Shown one piece after another: positions 36,823 through 46,376 of a DNA stretch of 56,226 bases (its first letter is position 1; every line of letters starts with the position of its first letter). The notes beneath the pieces were generated by a model. The model ran no database searches. It saw only the letters and a program-made list of their open reading frames with translations, and was not told the origin of the DNA. The translations under genes were made by a program, and so were the position numbers. Origin of the DNA: Gammaproteobacteria bacterium (GTDB taxonomy: Bacteria > Pseudomonadota > Gammaproteobacteria > Pseudomonadales > Pseudohongiellaceae); contig BPDI01000017.1 in the NCBI GenBank assembly GCA_019654215.1, positions 1-56,226 on the forward strand, given 5' to 3'.

Positions 36823-37392
36823 TCAGGCCTTAGGTGGAGTTACTCCGATTTGCCCCATGTATTTGCCTCCACGCTGTTTATAGGTCACTTCACACTGTTC
36901 ATCTGACTGATAAAACAGCATCTGAGCGACACCTTCGTTGGCATAGATTTTTGCCGGTAACGGCGTTGTATTGGAAAACTCAAGAGTAACGTGACCTTCC
37001 CATTCTGGCTCTAATGGAGTGACATTAACAATTATGCCGCAGCGGGCATAAGTGGATTTGCCTAGACAAACCGTTAACACGTCTTTAGGAATGCGGAAAT
37101 ATTCTACCGTCCGTGCTAGCGCGAAAGAATTAGGTGGGATAATGCAGAATGGCTCATCAATAGAAATAAAACTAGTTTCGTCGAAGTTCTTTGGATCAAC
37201 CACGCTGGTCGTATGCACATTGGTGAAAATTTTGAATTCGCTAGCACAACGCACATCGTAACCATAACTGGAAGTCCCATAGGAAATTACTTTCTTATTA
37301 TTTAAAAATCGGACTTGATCTGGCTCGAAGGGCTCGATCATGCCCTCCTCATTAGCCTTTTGTTTAATCCAGCGGTCCGATTTAATACTCAT
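36823..37392 (-). CDS. dcd: dCTP deaminase
   Basis: Trimeric dUTPase-fold enzyme that deaminates dCTP to dUTP for dTTP synthesis. 189 residues, intact. '[20 protein letters not shown]', '[31 protein letters not shown]' (cited in parts; catalytic Glu in 'VTLEFSN') and 'GVAQMLFYQ'. Start 'MSIKSDRWI' is canonical. Stands alone here; divergent from the rubredoxin gene. Confidence 0.96.
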   Translation of the reverse strand: MSIKSDRWIKQKANEEGMIEPFEPDQVRFLNNKKVISYGTSSYGYDVRCASEFKIFTNVHTTSVVDPKNFDETSFISIDEPFCIIPPNSFALARTVEYFRIPKDVLTVCLGKSTYARCGIIVNVTPLEPEWEGHVTLEFSNTTPLPAKIYANEGVAQMLFYQSDEQCEVTYKQRGGKYMGQIGVTPPKA

Positions 37393-37684
37393 AGCTTCAA
37401 CAATAATTTAGTCATTCTGGGAACCGAGAATGATAAAGCCATTCAGACCCTGAATCATCTGTTTTGTTATTTCAGACTCCACCCATAAAAAGAAGCTGCA
37501 AATACAACCCGCTTAAAGTATGATGCGCAGCCCGTTTCAGGCAAGAGAGTCGAGCTTTGTTCCTAGCTCTAAAATCTCATTGGCAAATAGGTTAGCGCCT
37601 TAATCCCTGTGGCGGAATCGAGTTATAATCCTGCTCAGCCTGCAATCTACAGGCACGACATTGACGCCTTTGGAGGATGCGTAG
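37393..37684. other. Divergent dcd / rubredoxin control region
   Basis: 292 bases without a gene. TATAAT at 37624-37629, about 55 bases before the rubredoxin start, is the clearest -10 box; the -35 position (TAATCC, 17-base spacer) is weak. GGAG precedes the GTG start of the rubredoxin gene. No tRNA found. Confidence 0.4.
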
Positions 37685-37849
37685 GTGAAAAAATGGCAAT
37701 GCATGGTATGTGGATTCATCTACGATGAAGAATTGGGATTACCTGAAGAAGGCCTCGCTCCTAGGACTCCGTGGGATGATATACCTGACGATTGGATGTG
37801 CCCGGATTGTGGAGTTGGTAAGGAAGATTTCGAAATGGTCGAAATCTAA
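37685..37849 (+). CDS. Rubredoxin
   Basis: 54-residue iron-sulfur-free electron carrier with one Fe in four Cys: 'CMVCG' (Cys6, Cys9) and 'CPDCG' (Cys39, Cys42), with the aromatic core residues in 'WQC', 'FIYDEE' and 'WMCP'. GTG start, GGAGG-type RBS (GGAGGATGC) about ten bases upstream, promoter-like TATAAT before that. The usual electron donor (rubredoxin reductase) is not in the window; partners in Pseudomonas include alkane hydroxylases and stress pathways. Intact and too short for many gene finders. Confidence 0.95.
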   Translation: MKKWQCMVCGFIYDEELGLPEEGLAPRTPWDDIPDDWMCPDCGVGKEDFEMVEI

Positions 37850-37936
37850 ATTAACCCAACATTCTTAAGTTCAATCTAATTTCCGTTTAATACAAAAATT
37901 CCGCTCTCAATACTCTGACTTTCCTAGGATAGACTT

Positions 37937-39982
37937 GTGGAACAGCGTAAAATTTTAGTCACCAGCGCCCTGCCATACGCAAATGGCGATATTCACTTGG
38001 GTCACCTCATGGAGGTAATTCAGACTGATATCTGGGTGCGCCTGCAAAAACTGCAAGGGCATGACTGTGTCTATGTTTGTGCTGATGACGCTCATGGTAC
38101 GGCTATCATGCTCAGCGCTGAAGAGGAAGGCATTACTTCGCAACAGCTCATCGATAGGGTAAATGAGCAACACCAACGAGACTTCGCTGATTTCCTGATC
38201 GGTTTCGATAATTATTATTCGACCCATTCCGAAGAAAATCGCATCCTGTCAGAATCTATTTACCATGCGATCGATGATAATGGCCACATCGCCCGGCGCA
38301 AGATTAAGCAGCTTTTCGATCCCGAGAGGAAATTGTTTCTTGCTGACCGCTATGTCATAGGCATCTGCCCCAAATGTAGGTCCGAAGATCAATATGGCGA
38401 TAACTGCGAAGTATGTGGTTCTACCTATAACCCATCAGAACTAATTAATCCCCGTTCTTCTATATCCGGTGCAACCCCAATCGAGAAAGAATCTGAACAT
38501 TTCTTTTTTACTCTGCCGGCTTTTCGCGAAATGCTGCAGGAATGGACTCGCAGTGGCACCTTGCAAAACTCAGTTGCAAACAAATTAAGTGAGTGGCTGG
38601 ATGAAGATTTGCAAGAATGGGATATTAGTCGTGATGCACCCTACTTCGGCTTTGAAATTCCTAACACTACTGGAAAATATTTTTATGTCTGGGTAGATGC
38701 GCCAATTGGTTACATGGCCAGTTTCAAAAATCTTTGTGATAGAACCGACTACGATTTTGATATTTACTGGAACAAGGAATCAAACGCTGAGGTTTATCAT
38801 TTCATAGGCAAGGACATCATAAATTTCCACACGCTGTTCTGGCCTGCAATGTTAACCAGTGCCGGTTACCGTACTCCCTCCGCGGTTTATGCTCATGGTT
38901 TCTTGACCGTTGATGGCACCAAGATGTCGAAATCTCGGGGCACATTTATTAATGCACAAACATATCTCGAGCATTTAAATCCGGAATATTTGCGTTATTA
39001 CCTGGCGGCCAAACTTTCTTCTGGTATCGATGATCTCGATTTAAATCTGGAAGATTTTGTGCTGCGGGTAAACTCAGATCTGGTTGGAAAAGTGGTGAAT
39101 ATCGCTAGCCGTTGTGCCGGATTCATAGGAAAAGGGTTTGAAGGCAAGTTAGCGAGCGAATTAGATTCACCAGAACTCCTAGAGGAAATCCAGGCCAGCA
39201 AAGCTGAAATTACTAACCACTTCAACGAGCGTGAATACGGTAAAGCTATTCGCGTAATCATGGCTCTTGCTGACAAAGCCAATCAATATATAAACGATAA
39301 ACAACCTTGGGTAATTGCAAAGTCTGATAAACAATCTTTGGAATTGCAACAAATCTGTTCTACCGGAATAAATGCTTTTCGCTTATTGATTGCTTATTTG
39401 AAACCAGTACTCCCTGCTATGGCGGAAAAGGTAGAAGAATTTCTTGGTATCGATGCGCTATGCTGGGCTGACATCGATACCTTACTTACCGACCACAGCA
39501 TTAACAAATTTCAGCCATTAATGACACGAGTGGAGTCAGACAAAATTCAGGCAATGGTCGCGGCTACTCAACAAGAGCATGAAGCACAACAACAGACTGA
39601 GGCGAAGACTATGGGTAATGACAACAGCGGTTTTGAAAAAGAAATCGAGTACGACGATTTCATCAAGATCGATCTGCGAGTGGCAAAAATTATTACCGCC
39701 GAACATGTCGAAGGTGCTGACAAGTTACTCAAACTGAACCTCGATATAGGTCTAGATAAATCCGGTGGCCCAATAACCCGTACCGTCTTTTCTGGAATTA
39801 AATCAGCCTATGACCCTGAAGAGCTGGTAGGTAAACTCACCGTAGTTGTAGCAAATCTAAAGCCCAGAAAGATGAAATTCGGTTTATCAGAAGGTATGAT
39901 TCTTGCCGCCGGCCCCGGTGGTGAGGATATCTGGTTGATAGAAGCGAATTATGGTGCCCAACCTGGCATGCGGGTCACCTAA
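37937..39982 (+). CDS. metG: Methionyl-tRNA synthetase
   Basis: Class I synthetase, 681 residues, intact. HIGH-type 'HLGHLME' near 21, zinc knuckle '[17 protein letters not shown]' near 145, 'KMSKSRG' near 334, anticodon-binding helical domain, and a C-terminal EMAP/OB-fold tRNA-binding domain from about 570 ('[20 protein letters not shown]' in parts) that dimerises the protein. GTG start with AGGA upstream. Follows the rubredoxin gene by 87 bases; no clear operon partner. Confidence 0.97.
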   Translation: MEQRKILVTSALPYANGDIHLGHLMEVIQTDIWVRLQKLQGHDCVYVCADDAHGTAIMLSAEEEGITSQQLIDRVNEQHQRDFADFLIGFDNYYSTHSEENRILSESIYHAIDDNGHIARRKIKQLFDPERKLFLADRYVIGICPKCRSEDQYGDNCEVCGSTYNPSELINPRSSISGATPIEKESEHFFFTLPAFREMLQEWTRSGTLQNSVANKLSEWLDEDLQEWDISRDAPYFGFEIPNTTGKYFYVWVDAPIGYMASFKNLCDRTDYDFDIYWNKESNAEVYHFIGKDIINFHTLFWPAMLTSAGYRTPSAVYAHGFLTVDGTKMSKSRGTFINAQTYLEHLNPEYLRYYLAAKLSSGIDDLDLNLEDFVLRVNSDLVGKVVNIASRCAGFIGKGFEGKLASELDSPELLEEIQASKAEITNHFNEREYGKAIRVIMALADKANQYINDKQPWVIAKSDKQSLELQQICSTGINAFRLLIAYLKPVLPAMAEKVEEFLGIDALCWADIDTLLTDHSINKFQPLMTRVESDKIQAMVAATQQEHEAQQQTEAKTMGNDNSGFEKEIEYDDFIKIDLRVAKIITAEHVEGADKLLKLNLDIGLDKSGGPITRTVFSGIKSAYDPEELVGKLTVVVANLKPRKMKFGLSEGMILAAGPGGEDIWLIEANYGAQPGMRVT

Positions 39983-40231
39983 TCTCCTTAATCCAGTCTT
40001 CATTCATCCCCAACTTTATCCCGCGAGTGTAATCCTTTTCTGTGCTGCACCCGTATATAGGAAAAGAATTAGTAGTACACAGGATTTTTGGCTGGTTTGA
40101 TCAGTCATTTACTTAAGGGCAGGATCTGAAGATCTACCTCAAGTTAGCTGGCGATATGGAGACTAAAGTAATAAGCTTGATCGTCAGTGATCTAAGATGC
40201 CCCACAACAGTTAACCAAGGTTTGAGTATTT

Positions 40232-41755
40232 ATGATTTTCTCGCATAATTCAGGAATAGTTTACCTAAGAGGCTTGAAATTAATTCTGGCCCTAACTAGC
40301 TGCGTGTTGCTCGGATTTGCTAACTTTACGAATGCGCAGATTAACGAATTGGACCACATCGAAGACTCAGTAATTAAGATCTATACAACTCAGGCTGCAC
40401 CAGACTATTTCACGCCTTGGCGTTTATTAACTCCTCGACAAACCAGCGGTTCAGGAGCAGTAATTTCCAGGAATAGAATTCTCACCAATGCCCATGTCGT
40501 GGCGAACGCCAGTTACGTGCAAGCCCAAAAACATAATGATCCGCAACGCTACCAAGCCCGTGTGGAATTTGTTTCTCATGAAGCAGATTTAGCAATCATC
40601 ACTGTAGACGAACCTGGATTCTTTAGTGACTTACAAGCACTCGCCATCGGCGATTTACCTGAACCATTGCAGGAAGTATCTGTTTACGGTTATCCCATCG
40701 GCGGAAAAACTTTGAGTATTACCAAGGGTATTCTTTCCCGAGTTGAACAACAAGTGTATGCCCATGCTGGCGCTTATCTTTTAGCTGGCCAAATCGATGC
40801 TGCAATTAATCCAGGAAATAGCGGTGGCCCCGTTATTGTAGATCAAGAAATAGTTGGCGTAGTAATGCAGGCTAATGCAGGAGGTCGTGCAGAAAATCTC
40901 GGCTACTTCGTTCCACCGAGTATTGTGCGTCATGTTTTGGCAGACAGCGAAGACGGAATTAATAATGGTTTTCCTGATTTGGGGTTTCGCACTCAGACTC
41001 TAGATAGCCCATCAGCAAAAGCTGCCTATGGCCTGCGCAAAGATCAAAATGGCGTTTTGGTAATTAAAGTATTCGATGGTTCACCTGCCGAAAACGTGTT
41101 TCAGGAAAATGATGTCATTTTGAAGATCGATGATTACGATATCGCTGAAGATGGCACCATTAAACTTTCAGAAGATTTGTTAACCGACTACAAACATGCA
41201 ATAGATATGCATCATATCGGTGAAGAAATCGTAGTGACCTATTCCCGAAATGGCGCCGAGTACACAGCGTATTTAGAAGCACAAAAAGGATTGCAGAGTT
41301 ACGGTCTGGTAGAAGGTGAACAATTCGATCAAATTCCCGAATATTATATCTACGGTGGCGTATTATTCGTTCCACTTAATATGAATCTGATTAAACGCTG
41401 GGGAAATGATTGGGGAAGATCAGCGCCGGTATCATTACTACAAGCACGCAATGAATGGAGTTCTCCAGAACGAAGAGAAGTTGTTGTTGCTTTACAAGTT
41501 TTAGCTGCGGACGTGAATCTCGGTTATCACGACTGGCGTAACTGGGTTGTAGAATTTGTAAATGGTGAGCAAGTGCGAGATTTTGAACATTTTTCCCAAT
41601 TGATAAAAGGCAATCCGGAAGAAAATGTCGTGTTCGAAAACAAGAATGGTTATCAAATGGTAATCAATCATAAAGAAGCCATTGCTAGCGAAGATGCGAT
41701 ATTAGCTCAGTATCGAATCCCCGCTGCTCATTCAGTTGGCTTGTTTCCTGAATAA
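40232..41755 (+). CDS. Periplasmic Deg-type serine protease with PDZ domain
   Basis: 507 residues. Signal peptide likely cut near residue 35 ('FTNA'). Trypsin-like core with triad His88 in 'TNAHVV', Asp119 in 'EADLAII' and Ser197 in 'GNSGGP'. PDZ-like region from about 230 ('GVLVIKVFDGSPAENVFQENDVIL' in parts) and a second C-terminal PDZ-like part after about 350. Layout and the 'YPIGGKTLSITKGI' loop resemble the plant Deg2/Deg9 subfamily more than E. coli DegP (short LA loop). Role inferred as envelope protein quality control. Intact; no RBS consensus directly before the ATG. Confidence 0.85.
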   Translation: MIFSHNSGIVYLRGLKLILALTSCVLLGFANFTNAQINELDHIEDSVIKIYTTQAAPDYFTPWRLLTPRQTSGSGAVISRNRILTNAHVVANASYVQAQKHNDPQRYQARVEFVSHEADLAIITVDEPGFFSDLQALAIGDLPEPLQEVSVYGYPIGGKTLSITKGILSRVEQQVYAHAGAYLLAGQIDAAINPGNSGGPVIVDQEIVGVVMQANAGGRAENLGYFVPPSIVRHVLADSEDGINNGFPDLGFRTQTLDSPSAKAAYGLRKDQNGVLVIKVFDGSPAENVFQENDVILKIDDYDIAEDGTIKLSEDLLTDYKHAIDMHHIGEEIVVTYSRNGAEYTAYLEAQKGLQSYGLVEGEQFDQIPEYYIYGGVLFVPLNMNLIKRWGNDWGRSAPVSLLQARNEWSSPERREVVVALQVLAADVNLGYHDWRNWVVEFVNGEQVRDFEHFSQLIKGNPEENVVFENKNGYQMVINHKEAIASEDAILAQYRIPAAHSVGLFPE

Positions 41756-41857
41756 AGCAAGTTACTCGTACTATTCGGCAGTTTATTGCATCACAGTCAA
41801 TCGTGATAAAATTTTTGTTTATTACAAAAGACCGCCAAGCTGGAGTCGCTTCGCTAA

Positions 41858-41947
41858 TTGTTAGATTTTCTAGGCAGTGTTGTTGCTGCGGCGCTAGTCA
41901 ATAATGTAGCGCTGGTTCAATTGCTCGGCGTCTCTGCATTTTGCTAA
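41858..41947 (+). pseudogene. Fragment resembling the N-terminus of RnfA/RnfE (Rsx complex)
   Basis: 29 codons from a TTG: 'LLDFLGSVVAAALVNN' then 'VALVQLLGVSAF' and a stop. RnfA starts with a helix and 'LVNNFVLVQFLG', RnfE with 'NNxALVQLLG'. In Pseudomonas and E. coli the rnf/rsx operon lies directly upstream of nth, which is the case here. The bases from 41945 to the nth start read, in one frame, a basic tail ending 'ARVTGKI' with a stop overlapping the nth ATG, possibly the end of a lost rnf gene. The rest of the operon is missing. Confidence 0.4.
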
Positions 41948-42002
41948 AACGGAAGAACAACCAGCGGTCAAACCCGCAAAGCGCGCGAGTCACAGGGAAG
42001 AT

Positions 42003-42635
42003 ATGAATAAGGCAAAGCGACAAAATATTTTCACACGACTACGGGATGCCAACCCGGAACCCACCACCGAATTAAGATTTAGCAGCAATTTTGAATTACT
42101 AATCTCCGTTATACTTTCTGCCCAGGCAACAGACGTTAGTGTTAATAAGGCAACTAATAAGCTCTATAAAGTTGCAAATACTCCAGAAAAAATAGCTGCA
42201 TTAGGTGTTAACGGATTGAAAAAATACATTCGTACCATTGGTCTTTTTAATACCAAAGCTGAAAATATAATCAAGACCTGCAAAGTATTAATCGATAAAT
42301 ATAATTCTGATGTTCCAGATAAACGCGAAGCCTTGGAAGAACTGCCTGGCGTAGGAAGAAAAACCGCTAACGTGGTTTTAAATACAGCTTTTAGACAAAT
42401 CGCTATGGCGGTAGATACTCATATCTTTAGAGTCTCCAATCGCACCGGTATTGCACCCGGGAGAAATGTTGTTGAAGTTGAGAAGCAGTTGCTACGCTTG
42501 GTTCCGGAAGAGTTTCTGTTAGATGCCCACCACTGGCTGATACTGCATGGTCGTTACACTTGCTTAGCCCGAAAACCGCGCTGCGGATCTTGCTCCATTG
42601 AAGATCTTTGCGAATTCAAACTAAAAGCTGAATAG
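42003..42635 (+). CDS. nth: Endonuclease III
   Basis: DNA glycosylase/AP lyase removing oxidised pyrimidines. 210 residues. HhH motif 'LPGVGRKTANVV' with catalytic Lys120, and Asp138 in 'VDTHIFRVSNR'. [4Fe-4S] ligands Cys187, Cys194, Cys197 and Cys203 (C-x6-C-x2-C-x5-C). Intact and collinear with E. coli Nth. GGGAAGAT precedes the ATG. Confidence 0.97.
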   Translation: MNKAKRQNIFTRLRDANPEPTTELRFSSNFELLISVILSAQATDVSVNKATNKLYKVANTPEKIAALGVNGLKKYIRTIGLFNTKAENIIKTCKVLIDKYNSDVPDKREALEELPGVGRKTANVVLNTAFRQIAMAVDTHIFRVSNRTGIAPGRNVVEVEKQLLRLVPEEFLLDAHHWLILHGRYTCLARKPRCGSCSIEDLCEFKLKAE

Positions 42636-42688
42636 TAATTGAATTATTAGTTGTTGCTACTCCATAATTGCTGCAGAAATTCTCTAAA

Positions 42689-42726
42689 CCGAAAATTCCT
42701 GAATAGGAAAATTTTGGCTTTTTTTG
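42689..42726 (+). terminator. Probable terminator after nth
   Basis: Imperfect AT-rich stem (about 42689-42715) followed by seven T on the plus strand, ending just at the argG stop of the other strand. Confidence 0.5.
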
Positions 42727-43943
42727 CTACTTACGGCCTTTTTGTGCAGCAATTCTAAGGCGCAGAGCATTTAGTTTGATAAAGCCCGCCGCATCGGCCT
42801 GATCGTAGGAACCAGCTCATCTTCAAAAGTGGCAATATCTTCATCGAATAGTGATTGGTCTGACTCCCTACCAACCACAATTACATTTCCTTTATAGAGC
42901 TTTAAGCGAACCTTACCGTTGACGTATTCCTGAGAATTATCCACTAATGCCTGTGTCGCCATGCGCTCAGGCGACCACCAATAACCGTTGTATACCAGAG
43001 ATGCATAACGTGGCATTAAATCATCTTTAAGATGCGCCAACTCCCTATCCATAGTTATGCTTTCGATAGCACGATGGGCTTTCAACATCACTGTGCCACC
43101 AGGGGTTTCATAACAACCACGGGATTTCATACCGACATAGCGATTCTCGACAATATCTGCACGACCAATACCATTCGCTCCAGCGATTTTATTTAATTGC
43201 TCAAGCACAGCCCTAGGCGATAACTTGTTGCCATCGATTGCAACTATGTCGGGCCCTTTTTCATATTCCAATTCGATGTAAGTCGCTTTATCAGGTGCTG
43301 CTTCAGGTGAAACAGTCCATAACCACATGGGGTCACCGGGCTCTCTCGCAGGATCCTCAAGCACATCACCTTCATAAGATATATGTAGAAGATTCGCATC
43401 CATTGAGTAAGGAGATTTTACTGCCAAGTTTTTTGTCAACTGGAATGCCATGTTCATCGCAATAGGCCAAGAGGTGATCGCGAGAATTTAAACCCCATTC
43501 ACGCCAGGGTGCGACCACTCGAATAGATGGGCTCAAAGCATAGGCACCCAATTCAAAGCGCACCTGATCATTACCCTTTCCAGTTGCACCATGGGCAAAG
43601 GCATCTGCACCGGTTTCTTCCGCGATTTCTACCAAGCGTTTTATAATCAATGGCCTTGCGATAGAAGTGCCAAGAAGATATTCCCCTTCATAGAGAGCGT
43701 TGGCGCGAAACATGGGAAAGACGAAATCCTTGGCGAATTCCTCTTTCAGGTCTTCGATAAAGATCTCTTTAATTCCCATTGCTTCTGCTTTATTGCGGGC
43801 AGGCTCGATCTCTTCACCTTGGCCGATATCAGCGGTAAACGTGACAACTTCGCAGTCGAAAGGTCTGTTGTAGCCATTTCGCAATGACTGATGTATCCAG
43901 CCCTCCTGAATAAGCGAGAACTACTTTCTTAATGCCTAACATG
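42727..43943 (-). CDS. argG: Argininosuccinate synthase (frameshifted)
   Basis: Joins citrulline and aspartate with ATP in arginine synthesis. N-terminus '[19 protein letters not shown]' at 43941-43943 (P-loop-like 'AYSGGLDTS'), '[14 protein letters not shown]', '[14 protein letters not shown]', then 'GSKISLL' / '[20 protein letters not shown]' at a frame junction near 43380-43450, '[20 protein letters not shown]', and C-terminal '[18 protein letters not shown]' in a further frame, stop at 42727-42729. Three indels. About 405 residues as in the family. Its convergent neighbour is nth; pyrC follows divergently. Confidence 0.92.
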
Positions 43944-44206
43944 TGAAGAAGCCTGATCGCGGAAAAAAGGACGCGTATTCTAGCATCTAGCTCTGTGAAG
44001 TCGATATCTAGTGAGGAAAGTTGTAGAAAAGCCAGAAATATAACAGTGCAAACTAGTCGAGGAGTAAATCCTTTTTAAGCTTCTATAAAATGTTCTGTTC
44101 ATTTCTATGAAAAGTTTTCATTTGCCTTGGATAATTTTAATAGACAATTCAGCTCACTTCTTAATTCAGCTACAATAGAGTAATTTTTGAAAACAGTACT
44201 GTACTA

Positions 44207-45251
44207 ATGAGTTCTGATTATATAAGTATTACGCGGCCAGATGACTGGCATTTGCATTTGCGTGATGCTAATTGGCTGACAACTACAGTACCCCACAGTG
44301 CTAAAGCGTTTGGCCGTGTAATCGTGATGCCAAACCTGGTTCAACCGGTTACCACCGTTGCTGCGGCGCTTGATTATCGGCGGCGCATTCTCGCTGCGAA
44401 TGACTATAATCCGCACTTTGACCCGAAAATGACTCTCTACCTAACTGACAACACATCAGCTGATGAGATTGAACGCATTACCCAGACCGAAACTGAAAGT
44501 CGCCGTTAAATACTACCCGGCAGGTGCGACAGTAAATTCTGACAAAGGTGTTACAAACATAAAAAAGGTTTATAGGGTCATCGAAAAAATGGCTGAACTT
44601 GGTGTTCCCCTGCTACTTCATGGCGAGGTCACCGATTCTCATATAGATATATTCGACCGAGAGCAGATCTTTATTGAAACTATTCTCGATCCCCTGCTTG
44701 CTCGAATCCCAAACTTAAAACTAGTCCTGGAGCATATTACGACCAAGCAAGCGGTGGACTTCGTAAATAGCAAAGATGCAAATGTTGCTGCAACCATTAC
44801 TATTCATCACTTGCTTTATAATCGGAATGATCTTTTGGCAGGGGGGGTCAGACCTCACTTTTTTTGTCTTCCTGTTCTAAAAAGAAGCTCCCACCAAGAG
44901 GCGTTAGTAGCAGCTGCTCTTAGCGGCAGCCAAAAGTTTTTCCTCGGAACAGATTCGGCCCCCCATGCTAAAGCATCTAAAGAAACAGACTGCGGATGTG
45001 CTGGCATATATTCAGCACCAGCCGCAATTGAACTGTACACAGAATTCTTTGACCAACACCATGCCTTAGAAAGACTAGAGCCCTTCGCCAGTTTTTACGG
45101 TGCAGATTTCTACGGCTTACCACGCAACGAAGACAAGATTTCACTCTCTCGTAAAGAATGGACTGTACCTGCTGAGTACAATTTCGGCGAAAACGCAGTA
45201 GTCCCTATTCGCGCCGGGCAATCCGTGCAATGGCAACTCGAGCAAGAATAA
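44207..45251 (+). CDS. pyrC: Dihydroorotase, class II type (one frameshift)
   Basis: Zinc enzyme closing carbamoyl-aspartate to dihydroorotate. '[11 protein letters not shown]' with the first zinc His pair, '[14 protein letters not shown]', '[17 protein letters not shown]' (carbamylated Lys), 'LLLHGEVTD', '[15 protein letters not shown]' and '[15 protein letters not shown]' (catalytic Asp). The frame changes near 44500 ('TQTETESRR' / '[10 protein letters not shown]') by one base. Joined length about 347. Same E. coli-type (short) family. Four bases before rnt. Confidence 0.95.
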
Positions 45252-45254
45252 AAA

Positions 45255-45911
45255 ATGAGCTTGCTCGATCTTGAAACAATTTCCAATTCTCTGCTAGCAG
45301 ACAGATTCAGAACTTATTTACCAGTTGTGGTTGACGTTGAAACCGGCGGATTTAATGCAGCTACCGATGCAATCCTAGAAATTGCGGCAGTCATCCTAGG
45401 TATGAATGAAGATGGATTTATTGATATAGAGCAGACTTATTTTCATCGCATTATTCCGTTTGAAGGCGCAAATATCGAAGAAGCAGCCTTAAAATTCACC
45501 GGCATCGATCCCTACCACCCATTACGCGTAGCCCGCTCTGAAAAAGAAGTTTTTCAAGCGATGTTCAAAATGATTCGCGAATCCATGAAAGCAAATAGAT
45601 GCAAGCGCTCGATACTCGTGGGGCACAACGCTCACTTCGACCATGGTTTTGTTAATGCAGCGAGTATAAGACACAATTTGAAACGTAACCCCTTCCATCC
45701 ATTCTCTTCTTTCGATACCGCGAGTCTCAGTGCCTTAGCATACGGACAAACAGTTTTATCTCGCGCTTGCGATGCAGCAGGCATCGAGTTTGATGATAGA
45801 GAGGCACATTCTGCTCGCTATGACGCAAAAAAAACTGCAGAGCTTTTCTGCAAGATAGTTAATAAATGGAAGAAATTGGGTGGGTGGCCACTGAATTCGA
45901 AGTCAACCTGA
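45255..45911 (+). CDS. rnt: Ribonuclease T
   Basis: DnaQ-fold 3'-5' exoribonuclease that trims tRNA and small RNA ends. 218 residues. 'VVDVETGGFNAATDAILE' with catalytic Asp27 and Glu29, 'GHNAHFDHGFV', and 'AHSARYDAKKTAELF' with the His and final Asp. Intact. Operon with pyrC, as in Pseudomonas (PA3527-PA3528). Confidence 0.96.
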   Translation: MSLLDLETISNSLLADRFRTYLPVVVDVETGGFNAATDAILEIAAVILGMNEDGFIDIEQTYFHRIIPFEGANIEEAALKFTGIDPYHPLRVARSEKEVFQAMFKMIRESMKANRCKRSILVGHNAHFDHGFVNAASIRHNLKRNPFHPFSSFDTASLSALAYGQTVLSRACDAAGIEFDDREAHSARYDAKKTAELFCKIVNKWKKLGGWPLNSKST

Positions 45912-45956
45912 ATTTGGCTAATAAATTAAAATATGACCTGGCGCCTTATAGGAATA

Positions 45957-46286
45957 CTATTCTGCGCTTTCTTCTGAACCAGCCCCCTTAACGAGAAGCT
46001 GTAACTCACCTTTTTCATGCATATCAGTGACGATATCGCAACCGCCAACTAGCTCGCCATCCACAAAGAGTTGTGGAAACGTAGGCCAATTAGATACCGA
46101 AGGAAGATTCGCTCTAATATCTGGATTACTTAACACATCAACATAAGCAAAACGTTCTCCACAGGACATGAGAATTTGGGTAACTTGCGCCGAAAAGCCA
46201 CACTGGGGCTGCTCAGGATTGCCCTTCATATAAAGCAAAATACTATTACTATCGATTTGCTCTTTAATGGTCTCTTCGATGCTCAT
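45957..46286 (-). CDS. grxD: Monothiol glutaredoxin Grx4
   Basis: 109 residues with the 'CGFS' active site (Cys29) used to bind and pass [2Fe-2S] clusters with glutathione. 'LLYMKGNPEQPQCGFSAQV' in parts, 'NWPTFPQLFVDGELVGGCDI'. Intact. Convergent with rnt. The Pseudomonas gene lies in the same argG-pyrC-rnt-argF neighbourhood. Confidence 0.96.
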   Translation of the reverse strand: MSIEETIKEQIDSNSILLYMKGNPEQPQCGFSAQVTQILMSCGERFAYVDVLSNPDIRANLPSVSNWPTFPQLFVDGELVGGCDIVTDMHEKGELQLLVKGAGSEESAE

Positions 46287-46376
46287 AACACAACCTCAGC
46301 GGGATTAGGTTTTAATTAGGTAAAGGAAAGAGCTGGGAAGTTTAAATGATGGTAGTCGCTTTGTCAGTATTAACTG

